In this document: positions 22,981 through 35,817 of the stretch, piece after piece
Position numbering within the stretch: the stretch's first letter is position 1
How the letters are laid out: the number at the start of each line of letters is the position of its first letter
NCBI GenBank assembly: GCA_034401135.1
Contig: JAWZSP010000007.1
Location: forward strand, 4,241,429 to 4,305,428
DNA from: Volutella citrinella
Taxonomy: Eukaryota; Ascomycota; Sordariomycetes; Hypocreales; Nectriaceae
DNA: 64,000 nucleotides
Direction of reading: 5' to 3'
Program-made: the position numbers and the translations under genes
Notes under the pieces: model-generated
What the model was told of the DNA's origin: nothing
Seen by the model: only the letters and a program-made list of their open reading frames with translations
Database searches by the model: none

Positions 22981-25647
22981 ATGAGCGCCACGACCGAGTT
23001 TGGCCCCTTGGTGCCCTTTGAAGTCACAACCCTGGATGCGCAGCACCACACGACCCCAGACAGACCCAATCGTGCTTGTTCGGCATGCAGAAGGTAGAGC
23101 CGCACAAACACAATCCACCACCGCCACCACCACAAATTGAGGCTTAGGTGAATCAATCTTGCTGACCCGTCATTGCAGAAAAAAGACCAAGTGTCAGTTG
23201 TTCCATTGCCTGGAGCAGGCTGGAGACGTCCTTCATCACAAAGCTGTCTGCGGCTAGCTGACCAGCAAAACAGGCGATATGAAGCGACCGAAATGCACTC
23301 TGTGTGCCCGAGTCGGTAGTCATTGCACCTTCCCAACAAGACGCCAGTACGCGGCACGGAAACGCTTGTCTGCGTGCGCATCGGCCGGGCCCGATGGTCT
23401 GGTGAGCCATGGTCTGTTGCCCGCTCTTTTACCTGTGTCTTGCCCACCCGCCAGCGATACATTACTGACTCCGCTTGCCCACAGGTCAGGTTATGGACTT
23501 CTCCGACCCGGAAGATACGCATGGAGCGCCTTGCCAATCTATAGCGCCTAGTGCAGTATCGATAAACTCAAGCCCGAGTCAAGCAGCTACCGAAACAATC
23601 GCCGACACCGGCACGGCGAACTCGTCGTGGCCCACAGATTTTGACAGCTCCTGTGGCCAGCTGTCCTCTAATGGCGAGGTGCACCTAACAGTCGAGGACG
23701 TAATTCTGGGATCCCAATCTTGGGACTTTCTCCAAGACATCAACCCCTCGTTCCCGCTCCTTGATCCTGACTTCGAGCTCGGTTTGGATGCCTATGTCGA
23801 CCTCCCTCCGGCCTGTACAGTTCCGTCTGTACCACAGGAGCACATCCCGTTTTTAAACTTCGAAAGCGCGATTAATACTGTCATACCTGTGTCTGTACGA
23901 AGAAGCACCACTGTGGCCGAACTTGAGCTGCCCCGGCCAGGAGCCTATGTAATTCAAGTTGCCTCGGACGTCCTACTGGAGCTGTGAGTTGATCGCCGAG
24001 GACATGTACTTTGCTGAGGGCTTGGCTTACCAGATGAGTATAGCATTGGCGTCTTCTTTGACAAGGTCAGCGCCTCGTTCCCGATTTTCCACAGGCACAA
24101 ATTCTACGACAAGTATGCTCCACGTCAGGATCATGACACAGCCTCGGCCTCGAGAGTAGAGCCACGCGAAACAGCACTGATTCTATATGGCGTCATGGCG
24201 TTGGCTGCCCGATTTTCAAACACTCCGTCCCTTGCTGCTATAGATCCGCTACGCAGAGGTGACAAGTTCGCAAGGGAAGCGCAGCTCATCTACGGCGACA
24301 CAACTGCGGTACAGGAAGACGAGCCGCCAACACTGGCCCATCTTCAGGGGTCTTTGCTACTTGCGTACTACCACTACTCAAATCGTTACACTTCTTTCGG
24401 ATGGACCTTGACTGGGGTTTGTGTTCGAATCGCTTACGATCTATCGATTGATACCTTGGACCAAGATCAGAAGATTGACATGTTGGCCTTCAAACGGCAA
24501 ACCCCTGAGGAGTGGGTGGTGAAGGAAGAGTATCGTCGGGCTTGGTGGGCAGTTTGGGAGATCGACACATTCGCCGCAATGGCCACGCGCCGGCCCGGCA
24601 CCTTACGCTCCGCCAACCACAGCGTGCTGCTCCCCGTATCTGACGAGGATTGGTATACCGGCCTACCAGTTGAATCTGCTTTTTTGGACCATGGTCCCGC
24701 AATCGCCTGGAGGTCTCTCCAGACGTGCCGAGGACAATGTGAAAGGGCCTGGTACCTTGTGACCATGTATCTCCTCGCCGCTGCTTACGATCTTCGGTTG
24801 CAAAAGGGTTGCACAGTGACCGCAAAGGAAGATATTGAAAGCGCCCTTGTTTGCTTCAGTTACAGCCTTCCAGAGCGATTCATACTGCCAATGAGTGGCC
24901 TGACATTCACTGACAGCAACTTTCCCAGAAGCAATTGGGTTATCGCTACACACCTCTTTCTACAGACGTAGGTGTCAGCGTGGTTGCGTTGTGCTCGTTT
25001 CATTCTTGCCACTAACAACCAGAGTAGTGCATTGATCCATGCCGCCCTCATATTACCATCCAGTAATACGGATAGTACACAGGTTTCGACACAGGATGGT
25101 CTTCATAACTTCAGCACACCGCAAAGCCAACGCGAGGTTTCCATTTCAACACTAACAAGAACCACCCGTGAATCAATACAGGCATTAAAACTATGGCCGC
25201 CGCAGTATGCCGTATATGCTTCGCCACTCGTGGTGTGCTCCCTGGTTGGCACGGCATGTATCGGCATCAGTAAACGCCAGGAGGTTCAGAATAATGGACC
25301 AACTGCCCTGGATTTGGAACTTGTTACGGCCATAATGCAGCGATTTTCCCGGTTTTGGGGTCTCGCTGGCTTGATGCTAGGTTTGTACGCGACTGTGCTA
25401 CATGAATCTTACGAGGCTCTGACAATTTCATACAGACTTGTGCGCTTGCCTACGAAAACTTGCCAGCAATCCCGACGGGGCGTTGTCTTCATTTACCCTT
25501 GAAGAGCGCCACATTTTGTCCCGGTATCTAGGAATTGCACCGAATATTCGCGACAAACTCGCCATGGATGGCGAGGGTGCGTCAGGAAGCTCTCACGATG
25601 AAGAAAGCCTCTTGGATCTTTATCCGATTCGGGCGAAGGGAGCCTAA
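22981..25647 (+). CDS. Zn2Cys6 transcription factor with fungal-specific regulatory domain
   Basis: Seven-exon model join(22981..23093,23179..23192,23274..23401,23490..23983,24044..24967,25025..25380,25436..25647), 746 aa, continuous in frame. Splicing a 14-base exon assembles the binuclear cluster Cys33-x2-Cys36-x6-Cys43-x6-Cys50-x2-Cys53-x6-Cys60 (ACSACRRKKTKC, CTLCARVGSHC). An acidic, Ser-rich linker leads to the fungal transcription-factor domain: FFDKVSASFPIFHRHKFY, the TLTGVCVRIAYDLSID helix and RRAWWAVWEIDTFAAMATRRP, a typical middle homology region signature. Such proteins bind CGG triplets as dimers. It is the first gene of the metabolic cluster and points at the esterase and aldolase genes, whose shared promoter carries repeated CGGCAG units, so it is a candidate cluster regulator (inference). 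Confidence 0.9.
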
Positions 25648-25980
25648 GCCTTGTGATAGATGTCTGAGTCTCGCTTTATAAATACAACATTGTACAGTAC
25701 TCTTGGGGATTATTAGTTGCATGATTTTGCAGAACACGGCCGTTTAACCACACCTACCAAGCGCACCTGCTTTGATCGATACGTGAAAACAACAAAGTTA
25801 AAAAAGATCTTGACTTTTACGTCTTCACTCTTGTGTCAAGCGTCGTGTCATTGAATGCGGGGTATTGGGAGGGCCATTGTCGGTTTTAATAGAAGCGCAA
25901 GAAAAATCTTTCAAAGTGTATATATTACTCACTCCTTCTATTGAATGGTCAATGGAAATTCTTGACACATATCCCCGTCC
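25648..25980. other. Convergent 3' intergenic region
   Basis: AT-rich spacer between the 3' ends of the Zn2Cys6 gene and the esterase gene. Nothing else seen. Confidence 0.4.
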
Positions 25981-28218
25981 TCAGGTTCTACCCTTATAGT
26001 TTGCTTCTACTAGCGGATACCAAAATGCGCATTCAGCTTGGCGGAACTCGAGAGGGGAGAAAGGATGTAAAGAACCGTTGCCTCGTATCGCAACTGCGCT
26101 AGGCTTGGACGGTGTAGATTCTTGCCACCCTATAATGCGCCAAAGGTTAGTTTTGATGCTAGATTCGGCGACTAGTGATAAATTACCTGGATTCCCAGAA
26201 AGTGCAAAGTCGGCCCAGAAATTTCCAACGGCACGAGCGGTCTTGGCATCGGTGGACTCTTCGTTATATGACCACAGGGCAGCATAATTGAATACTAGAG
26301 GAATCTCTCCCGTGTGGAGAACGCCCAGGTACTCAAGATTTTCCTCCAGCCGGCTTACGATGTACTCAAAGTGGCATACGTAAACCTTTGTCGTCCTCCC
26401 GCTATATATATTAGGCACTACTGGAAGTGTCTTGAGAATCTGACTCAAGGGAACGATGAATGCGGTATCATCTAGCATTGTTGCCAAAGAGGGTCAGTAC
26501 ATAATCTTAGAAGTAGCTATTTGATGCTCCAACTTACAAAGAAACCTCGTTGAGGCAACCTCTCTTATGTTAGATTTATCATCCAACACTTCCTTTGATG
26601 GATAGAGGGTTGCAAGTTCGTCCTCCCTTCCCTCGGGATAGACGCCGCGAGCTTTGAGAATATGAGATAGTTTGTCGCCTTCCCACCACTGCTCAACCGT
26701 TAGCTTACAAGCTCCTTGTAAAATACCATATGATACTCATACTGCTCCTCGATTGCTGAAGAAGGTGCCCTCGTCCTCATTGATGCTAACGAGAATAGAT
26801 TCAATCCAGGGGTCGTATTTCCCTACGACTCGCAGTCAGCTTTGTATTATTTTGGGAAGACAGCGTTCAGAAGAGATTGGACAAAACCTTCTTCAAGTTG
26901 GTCCCAAACGGAAGTGGCCCATCCCAGCTCAGAGGGGTCTGACGTTACGCCCCATGAATCAGGAATAAAGACGCGAGCAGCAGCGTCACGTAAGACTTCC
27001 ATGGGAACACTCCTCATTGCCTTTACGCGTGCTTCGGGCTGAAGACTAGAATCTATACCCAGGATCCCCAACAGCTTCGCATAGGGTGGATATGAAGGCT
27101 TAGGTTTGAAAGACTGCAGGCATGTCAGCATTATGAATGAAACCTCATTGGCCAAGGCAATGGGAATTTTTACCATGGCAGCGTGGCTTCCAGATTGCAT
27201 TATTGCTTTCTTATACAGCTTTCGGCCTGAATGTAGAAGTGTACCGATAATGAAGGCACCGGCTGATTCACCCATGGCTGTGACATTTTCTGGATCCCCG
27301 CCGAATGATGCAATATTTGACCTCGTCCATTCCAGTAACTTGATGGCGTCGTGAAGGCCTAGTTGAAAACTTGTGAGGAATAATTTCAAATAAGCTCACA
27401 ATGTACAGCCATACCGAAATTGCCAACGTTGCCATTGACTTCGACCAGATCATTCATGCTCAGCCACCCAAATATCCCGACCCTAGGACACGATTACAAG
27501 GTTAACACTTGACTGAATTCTGCCTTGGATTTGGTGGCGTAGCTAGTATACCTGTAGTTGCCAGTAACGACGATGCAAGGTCTCCCAAGATCGCATTGCT
27601 CACGCACAAACTCGCTTGGGTCGTAGACGGGGAAGTTGGAACCTCCAGAGTTGAGGTTTCCACCGCTTTGACGGCCAGTTAGCGCCGTGGTGTTGCACTC
27701 AACTAGGTTTGACTTACTAAAACCATACCTAGACAAGATAATGCGCTTCAGCTTCACATGTCACGTCATGTGGGAGGGATTTAAATGGTGCTTACCAGTA
27801 CAGGAAGTTTAGTCGAATCGGGTACGTCGGGAGCGAATACATTGGCTGAGAAGGCATTCTCCGACTGTCCCAGGAATTCGCGAGTGAACCAGCCTTGTTT
27901 GCCTTCATAGAGGGCGTCAAATGGATTGCCCATCTGTGGAAATACAGGACCAAACTCAAAGCACTCCAGCGGGGTGCTCCAAGCAGCAGGGCCAGTGGGC
28001 CTCTCCCAACGGCCGGCCTGGGCATAGGGGCTGCATCACGGTTATTGTCACTTCATGTCAAATAATGACAATTCAACTTACACCCCAAGCCATTTACGAA
28101 TCGGCTTGCGATCGCCCTTTTCCTTGGTCGTAGCATGTGAGTGCTGAGATAGCCGCGCAGTATCGACGAAGCCGATGACGGGTCCGGCAGTTGTTTGGGC
28201 CTCCACTGTTTGTGCCAT
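25981..28218 (-). CDS. Type-B carboxylesterase/lipase (alpha/beta hydrolase)
   Basis: Start ATG 28218 (MAQTVEAQTTAGPVIGF); stop at 25981. Several short introns interrupt it. Exons in order give YAQAGRWERPT and FAPDVPDSTKLPVL; the oxyanion-hole region VWIYGGNLNSGGS; the strand-turn WTRSNIASFGGDPENVT; the nucleophile elbow MGESAGAF with the catalytic Ser; the acid region SINEDEGTFF with the catalytic Glu; and the His region LHTGEIPLVFNYAALW near the C terminus. This is the Ser-Glu-His triad of the cholinesterase/para-nitrobenzyl esterase family. There is no clear signal peptide, so it is probably intracellular. It is divergent from the aldolase gene, sharing a 480-bp promoter. In this neighbourhood it could hydrolyse an ester or lactone made by the Baeyer-Villiger enzyme (inference). 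Exact exon borders not all fixed. Confidence 0.85.
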
Positions 28219-28701
28219 GGTCACGATGATGGAATTTCAATCTGTAAATGGGGATCAATTAGGAATGGCTAGGTAGTAAACCGATGTAGCGTTCAGATTC
28301 AGCTGACCAGCTGTATTTGATAATTGCCAGCAGCACGCCAGGCCCGAGTCCGGCAAACACTGGTCGGCAGTATCCCACCCGCTTCGGCAGCCACCCACCC
28401 ACATCGGCAGCCACCCACCAGCTTTCGGCATTGGCACCCATTCTTTGGCCACCGTTCCAACCCCTGTCACCTCCGAGGTCACAGCTGGAAGCGCAGCAAA
28501 CGGCCCCACACTGCCTACTTGGCAGCTTCCCGCGGATTCCGTGCGTTGCGCTTGTGCTGATGCTCCCGACACTGTAGTCAGCTGCTTTTCGACTACATAA
28601 GGCTAACTTCGCCGGGTCCAGGGGGTACATGACGATTCAGTATTATCTATGGAATAATTTAGAACCATCCTTCTGCTCGCACTAGTCTCGAAATATTGGC
28701 C
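28219..28701. promoter_or_regulatory. Divergent promoter with 20-bp-spaced CGGCAG repeats
   Basis: Between the esterase and aldolase start codons, units starting TCGGCAG or TCGGCAT occur at 28364, 28384, 28404 and 28425. Three are followed by CCCACC or a close variant at the same offset. A fifth partial unit (CCGGCA) lies at 28350. CGG triplets about two helical turns apart on one face of the DNA suit binding by Zn2Cys6 dimers, and two such regulators are encoded in the cluster. Binding is inferred. Confidence 0.5.
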
Positions 28702-29918
28702 ATGTCATTCAGTACCGCCATCAATAAAGCCATCAGCCAGCAGGGGACAGCCTACGGTATCTGGCTCACGCAAGTCTATCTTTCCCACGCCATCAGGAAT
28801 CGGATTAAGCATTGTCACATGATGACTCGCAGCTAATATGTACTCGGTGTGTTTAGGTATCCTACTGTCGCATTGGCCAAGACGCTGCTCCGTTCTACTG
28901 CCACACAGTCGACAGGACAACTGACAGCTGGCTTTCAATGGGCAGTAGTGGATGGGGAACACGGCCTAATATCAGATTCACACTATTATGAAGTACTTCT
29001 GACCCCGCTTCCCATCATATCTGTTGCCTCCATCTCTGTTCAACTGCCCTTCCTTTCGTTATCCCTGTCCGTGCTTGATCCGCGGGCCTGGACTAACGCA
29101 TGAAGCAGATTTGTTCGGCTGTAGCGGCAGAAAATACCAGCCCAGTGATACGAATTCCAGTGGGAGAGGAATGGTTAATTAAGCGTGCTCTGGATTCTGG
29201 AGCTCATGGCATCATGTCACCCATGTGCCACAGTGCCGTGAGAATAAGCCTCTTCAAGTCCCTATCAGAAAAAAAAGCCTAACTGTCCTCCAGGAGCAAG
29301 CCAGAAAGATTGTGAGCTACACAAAGTACCCTCCAGCAGGAACTAGAGGCTATGGGCCACTGTTTGCCCCCCATTCCTTCCCGGATATGCCACAAGCAGG
29401 GCACTACGAAAAGGGGGCCGATTCTTCATTGATAGTCGTTTTACAAATCGAGTCGCGCCAGGGAGTTGATGAGGTTGAAAAGATTGCTCGAGTGGACGGG
29501 GTGGACGTTTTACTCATCGGTAAGCACAAGCAGGTTCTCCCATCGTACCTTTGAGTGATTAATAAGTCGAAAGGGCCCTTTGATCTTGCAAACCAATTGG
29601 GCGTCACCCGGGGCAGCCCAGAGCATGAGAGCGCTATTAAACGCATCATGGATGCGGCTCACGCAGCTAATAAAAAGGCTGGCATATTTTGTATGCATCC
29701 CCTCTGACCACTTCTTCATCTCTCGTGCATGTATCCCAAGCTAATACTATGACGTTCCGGCAGGCTCCGGTGGCAGTGAAGCACGACGGCGTGCAGAACA
29801 AGGATTTGACCTGGTGGCCGTTACAACCGACGTTGGACTCATCAGCGGCGCCGTTGTGAATGAGTTGGCCATGGCTTCAGGAGTCAAACCTGCGGCGAAC
29901 AGAAAGAGTGGATACTAG
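28702..29918 (+). CDS. HpcH/HpaI-family aldolase
   Basis: Start MSFSTAINKAISQQG at 28702; stop TAG 29916-29918; four or five short introns. Family landmarks in order: FQWAVVDGEHGLIS (metal-binding Glu and general-base His region), SPVIRIPVGEEWLIKRALDSGAHGIMSP, YPPAGTRGYGPLFA (substrate-binding Arg loop), LIVVLQIESRQGVDEVEKIA with the metal-ligand Glu, VDGVDVLLIGPFDLANQLG, and a C terminus with DVGLISGAVVNELA. These class II aldolases cleave 4-hydroxy-2-oxo acids to pyruvate (or oxaloacetate) and an aldehyde, often as the last step of aromatic catabolism. About 280 aa after splicing, as usual for the family. It is divergent from the esterase. Confidence 0.87.
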
Positions 29919-30515
29919 AATCTGTCTGTTAACGCAGGTAAAATACTAGCTCACCATGCTAAATTACAAAATGACCATCTCTACAATGTTGAAAACGTCA
30001 CGCGAATGCAACATCATGAAGTCGCAACCATGAAAATAAAACTCCCCCCGTCTCTATAACCCGAACAGAGTCTAGAATCTAGTAACATTTGGGTTGACGC
30101 TGACTTCAGTTGTGCGTTGTTAAGGCCAGTGTCAACTCCCTACGCTTTTCATGTACGTAGTAAAGGCACGAAGATTCATACGGTTATTGGTTACCTCATC
30201 CTCCGCCATAGCGTAGTCTGTCTAGGCTTGTCCTAAGAAACTCTATGTAACACTGCAAAGTTGAAGGGCATTCGAATGTGCAATTTATCGAAAAGTTGGT
30301 ACTAACAGAGCAATGTAGAATGTATGGAGGATTTCTATTCACGCAATAGAATAGTTTGTCTTTTAAAATATTTGAAAAAATAACATACGCCATTGCCAGA
30401 GGCCATACAGACCGGTTCCAGTACAGCAACCTATCCCTCTGCCTTGAGCCTTGATGTCTGACATTGGGCCGGACCCCCGGATGGCCACAGGCTCCCAGGA
30501 CGCCAAACGCTTCGA
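29919..30515. other. 3' intergenic region between aldolase and P450
   Basis: Convergent spacer; short open frames only. Confidence 0.4.
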
Positions 30516-32516
30516 TCACTCAAACTCCTTCATAAACTGCAACGAATCTTGGTATTCCCTCTGAAGTGTCTCCCTGTGGGCCTCGCTTCGAATCTTGAAC
30601 TGCGCTTTGAAGGCAAGAGGGGCGTTGACGGCGCCAACGCAGAACTCAGTATCCTTGAGCGGGACTGTCTTGCCCGTGGCAGCGTCGATAGGCTCAGTCA
30701 CCTCGAAAGCCCACAGGAGCTTGGAAACAATGCGCCACATGCTGCGTTCGGCCAGATGGATGCCAGGACAGATACGTCGGCCCGCACCATACACGTAGTG
30801 ATCGCGGTTCTCATAGTCTGAGCTTGCCGCGTAAGCGCTAGCCAGCTCCGGCTTATCGAGAAACCTGTCCGGGTTGTATTGATGAATATCATCGTATCTA
30901 CCCTCTTCATGGTGCATGGCTGCAATCGGCAGGAAGATTGTGGAGCCTTTAGGGATCAGCATGCCCTCGTACGTGGTGTCTAGCGCACAAGAGTCAGAAT
31001 GCGATACTGTGTTTCCATGAAGTGACCATGGAATTCTGATCTACATACCTTCACGAGCGGTGTGCGGCAAGTTAATCATACCACTAAGGACATGTTAATT
31101 ACCAAGTCCCTTGGAACCAGATGCTGTCCGACCTACCTGGGCTGCCATCGAACCGCCTCCTTGATGAGACAGTTCACATAGGGGATCTTATTAAAGTCAG
31201 GGAAGTCGGGAGATCTTTCAGTGCCGCATACAGCATCAATCTCCCGTCTGGCACGTTCCTGAAACTGCGGGTGGCAAGCCAAAGCCAAGATGATGGTTTG
31301 CAACTGCGCGCTTGTCGTGTCAGAGCCACCCTCGATGATCTCGCCCATGAGGTTGTTCAGGGCGTGTTCAGATAGACCCTCAGGCCAACCCTTGGCCTCG
31401 AATCCGTCAAGGACAGTGTCAATGATGCTGTTCCTCTTGTCACCAGCCGCACGACGCACGTCTACCTGAGCTCGGCACCATCCCCAGGTTTCGTCCATCT
31501 GTGCTCTAAGCCGAAGGGCTCTGCGCTTCCAGGAGGCCAGGGGAGCAGGAACCCAGGCTAGGATAGGGAAAGCATCGATAGGCGGGTTGGCACCGTTTTC
31601 AGTCGCAACCATCCACTAAATACCAAATTAGATATCATTAATGCAGAGATGGCGAAACTATGCGAGCATACCTTGTCCAAAAGGTCATATGGCTTCTGTA
31701 TCGCATTGCAGTCAGCAAAACCTTGTTACAAGAAGTCATCCAACGTAGCGCTTAGTACCTTGTACCAGGGGGATTCAGTATCGGGCACGCGATGGCCCCA
31801 AGTAATGGACGAGACGACTGAGATGGTGTAGCGACGCATCTCGCCATACCACCCATCCGGGTTTCTGAGAATGTTGGTCATCAAGATAGTAGCCCTTATG
31901 ATTGTCAGCTAATCTCGACACACCATTCTGCCAATAGTCCAACTCACTCCGCATTCTGAGTTGAGCTGTGTCGGTTGTCGACCTCGGTTGCCGAGTAGTT
32001 GGAAGTGATGATCTTGCGCTTCAAGCGAACCAATGGAGTGAGATTTTCCAGGATCACATGGTTTCCGCGGGTGATGAAGTTGCTGACATAATTGGGAGGA
32101 CGATCAGACATGATGCTGCCTTTCTCAACGAGCAGCTTCTGGATGGCCTTGCGGTCGCACAGGACAATGATGGTTCCCGCCCCAACCTTCAGACTGAAGA
32201 TCTTGCCATACTTTTTGGCCCATTCCGGGAATCTATGTCACATTGGAAAATAAAGTAAGCTATTGCGCGCTAGCCATGTCCAATCCAGTGCCACTCACTT
32301 GTTGTGAATGCCCGACTTGGGGATGAGATGGGCATTCCCGATAATGGGGAGCGTCGCAGGGCCACCGGGCAGTCGAGGGTCACGGCTACCAATCCGGAGC
32401 ACTGACCAGGCCACGGCAGTTATTGCTAGCACCAGCAATGTAGCTGGCAGGGAGGCGAGTGCCACCTCCACCAGCTGTGCTGCCGGTGACGGCGGCGGCG
32501 ACGACGACGATGACAT
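30516..32516 (-). CDS. Cytochrome P450 monooxygenase
   Basis: Start ATG 32516, stop at 30516, several short introns, about 520 aa. The N terminus has one membrane anchor (SLPATLLVLAITAVAW) followed by the proline-rich hinge LPGGPATLPIIGN. The I-helix oxygen-binding motif is GGSDTTS, the K-helix ExxR is EAVR, the PERF region is NPDRFLD and the haem loop is YGAGRRICPG with the Cys thiolate ligand (Tyr replaces the usual Phe at its start). The pattern around LAERSMWRIVSKLLWAF recalls the fungal OrdA-like group. It would sit in the ER membrane, needs a P450 reductase encoded elsewhere, and probably hydroxylates the cluster's substrate (inference). Confidence 0.92.
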
Positions 32517-33359
32517 TTTGTTGGGTTGGCTAATGAGTCTCTGTGTTTCTTACACACCTTAACAATGTGAGGGAGTAGCCTAAACGTGAGAGTTATTCTC
32601 TAGTAGTGCAAGACTGGCTTTCTGGCATTTTTTATCTTCGTCAACCTCGATTACGGCACTTGAAGGCCAGGGAAGCTACCGCCAGTAGCTTGGCCGCACG
32701 GACATTCGCAAATGCCGAGCAGAGCGCCTTCGTTTGGCGCCAAGTGGGGACGGCAATTGATGCCAATAAGAGAACAGTATAGATAAGCGAAGAAGGACCC
32801 ACGCTGTGGGTGTGGGATAAAGCCGACTAAGTGCGTGTCACCACCCCGACTATATCAACCATGCCTTGAGGGGTTGGAGAGGTACAATACTAACCAGAAA
32901 CAGAAGTCTAACACAGGTTAATCTTAACCGAATCCTAGCCGGCCTCTCTCACACTAGTAGCTCAAGGCCCGGAATTTTTCTTATTCTCTCTTATTACAGT
33001 TTCACTTTCATCTGCCTTATGAAGTCATCAACGCAAAAATATGTGTAATTCTTCTGCAGTATGTTTCACTTAAGCCGCTGTCAATTAAGCACGTACACAA
33101 GTTATTAGAGATACTAGTCTAGTCTAGGGTAGCGTACTAAGCTGCTGTAGTATCGGGCCAACTTTGGAGAGACTAGGAGTGGAATCCAGAGCACAGCACA
33201 AGATGAGGGAGTATCAATGAGGATGCGAAATGATTTATTCTCAAACTCTATAAAAATAGTCAACGATTTATTATAGAGTGAAATGTTGCGCTGGCGCCCA
33301 CGAAGAGGTCGTAACGAGGCTTCTCCCCTCTTTTCAGCAGACAAGTGCTCCCTACGTTA
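32517..33359. promoter_or_regulatory. Upstream region of the P450 gene
   Basis: Spacer of about 840 bp between the P450 start and the 3' end of the MFS gene; both genes are on the minus strand, so it holds the P450 promoter. I see no repeat or clear operator. Confidence 0.4.
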
Positions 33360-35220
33360 TCAGGCCTTTTCGGATAAGACTGCAGCAGAGACGGCAGGGC
33401 TCTCTACTGGAGACGCTGCGGCTTCAATCTCCTCCGGCCTTTGACTAACCGGGGCATCCACAGTGTCGCTGAATTCTTCTTGGGGATTCTTTACAAAGAA
33501 ACTCGCTAATCAACCGTCAGCGAAATTGGGTATTTTGGAGGCTTTCAGCTAGGACTTACCAATGACAGACAGACAAATGATGCAAGCAGCCGCAGTCCAG
33601 GCGTTTCGGAAAGCAATGACGTAGCTAGCCTTTACACCCAGCAGTCCAGCCTCGGCGATGCTGGGGGTCACCCCTGGTAGACTCTCAATCCGGATTCTAT
33701 CCCTGGACATCAAGGCCGGGATCAGAGTCTTTAGGGAGGAGGCTGGAAGGCCTAGCGGCAAGACGGCGTCTGCAACTTTGGCGGGAATGTTGGAATCCAA
33801 GGCGCCGTTGAGGATGGCGTTGTTTACGGCGAGGCCCACGGCGGCCCCCAAGCTGCGGGTGGCTATGGTTATGGCAGAGGCGGTTGCAATGAGCTTGGGA
33901 GGCGTGCTCATTTGAGCACAGGCCACGGTGGTGGAAACCAAGCAGCCGACACCCAGACCAGCGAAGATGGGGTAAGCCCAGAAAACGTCGGGTGTCGTCT
34001 CCATTTTGACTGTAGCCATCAAGACATTGAACAGGACCAGAGAGAGGCAGCCGACGACCATGGGCCATTTCAGATCTTTTCGCAAAGTTGAGTAGAGCCC
34101 AAACACAATGCTGGAGACCATGCCTGTGAGAAGAGAAATCATGAAGCGGAGACCAGCGTCAAAGGGCTCGAGGCCGTGTAGGATCGACGCCTCCATAGAG
34201 AGGAAGCTATTCGCTGCGAAGAAGGAAAGGCCCTCACAGAAGAGGACGGTACCTGCGAGGATGAAGTTTCGCGTGAACAGGCCTTTGTAAAGCGGGCTGT
34301 TCGTTGAATTGCGCCACTTGAGCCAGGCAAACACGCCGACCAGCGCGAAGCTGAGGACGAAGGGTGCCAGGATTTGTGGCTGGTTCCAGCGATACGGATT
34401 GTTGGACCAGGTCAAGGACACACAAAAGAGCGTCAGCGCGGCCGGAAGCACAGTCATGCCAGACCAATCCAGCATCTTCAACTTTTGCATCAAGGTCAAG
34501 GAAAGTTGCTCCTCTCGCGGGGCGGGATCGTAGAATAAAATGCAGCCAAGTGTCGACAAGGCATATAGCCCGGCCACCAGATACCAGAAGTTGCGGAATC
34601 CACCCGGATTGCCGGCCGAGACCATTTTGCCAGCTGCAAGCAGAGCAACGATGCCGCCCACCTGGCCAGAGGCATTCATGACCGCTTGTGACATGGCTCT
34701 GTGCTTTCGAGGCAGGACTTCGGATGCGACGGCCATTGCCAAGGACGAGTTGGCCACAGACAGGCCGAGCACACAGAACCCACCCAGGAGGACGCCAATA
34801 TTTTGGGATCGGGACTCGATGATGGCCCCAACCGCCCCGAGGCCAGTGGTTATCGTGATGACCCATTTGCGACCCCAGAGGTCGGCTGCTTGGGACAGCG
34901 GGAGGATCAAGGACACTATGAAAATGTTGGGAATGGTGCTGAACCAGATCGTCTGGTTGGTGCCGCCCAACAGCCCGGTGACGGTACCGGCCAGCAGTGG
35001 CCCGCCAACGAAGACGAACAGAGAAACAAAATAAAGCAGGTTGAGCGCCTGCCGCGATCAAAGTTAATATCCATAGCCTCAGTCGTGGAACGGGAAAAGG
35101 CAGTCTTCAACTCACGATGACAACCATCACGGCTTTGGCGGTGACGCCACCATGTTTGTTCTCCATCTCGATCGTTTGACCGGCGCTCGCAAGCGAAGAG
35201 GACATCTTCAGATTGGGCAT
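33360..35220 (-). CDS. MFS transporter, TRI12/DHA2-like (14 TM segments)
   Basis: Start ATG 35220 (MPNLKMSSSLASAGQ), an intron near 35115-35050, the main exon to about 33560, a second intron, and a short C-terminal exon ending at TGA 33360-33362. The protein has many hydrophobic helices, motif A-like DLWGRKWVITI between TM2 and TM3, and the family phrases SEVLPRKHRAMSQAV and QMSTPPKLIATASAITIATRSLG seen in TRI12-type toxin or siderophore exporters. It sits in the plasma or vacuolar membrane and uses proton motive force. It resembles the plus-strand transporter at 38292-40273 over its whole length (SEVIPRKYRALGQAF, QMSTPPQLIAL), so the two are likely paralogues. Substrate unknown. Confidence 0.9.
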
Positions 35221-35817
35221 CGTAGGCAAAGTCTAGTGCGGATACTCTTCAGACGGTGACAAAGCAGGAGGCATCCGTCTCCATAAATAGCTGCGACAGT
35301 AGGAACACTCGCGACAGTGTCCTTCGATCTCGCAAGGCTCGTTGACCCAACAATTCACAACTCTGGACAAGGGTCCTGCGGGCGCGCGCACACGTACGTG
35401 GCGGTGCCAAAAGCAGCCCGGAATTCACCCACAACGAAGCGTTCTATAGATTGAGGGTCAGTTCCGAAGTGGCTTGTGGCCGCAGGCCCCAGATGTTAGG
35501 GCGTTGCTGTCTACTGCGAGTTACTATGCATGTAGGTTCGTGAAGTGTGCCTGGGGACCGACATAGCGATCTTATCCTGAGGATCGTAATGTCCTGTCAG
35601 GCTGGCACGAAAGCGGAGTGGCAGTGGTGTGGAGATGATGGATCTCAGCGAGATGCGGGCAAGGCTTATTGCATTTATCACCGTGCCCGAGATAGGGCAT
35701 GCAGTGAGGATGGATGCGAAACGACGGATGACGGGTGAGGCTCGGATCCCGGGTTCATGGGTTGCGATTTATTCACTATCTAGTGAGCTACGACCGCCAT
35801 GTCCGTCATGACACTGT
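35221..35817. other. Intergenic region upstream of the first TRI12-like gene
   Basis: Both flanking genes are on the minus strand; this is the promoter region of the MFS gene and the 3' end of the amidohydrolase. Nothing specific seen. Confidence 0.4.
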
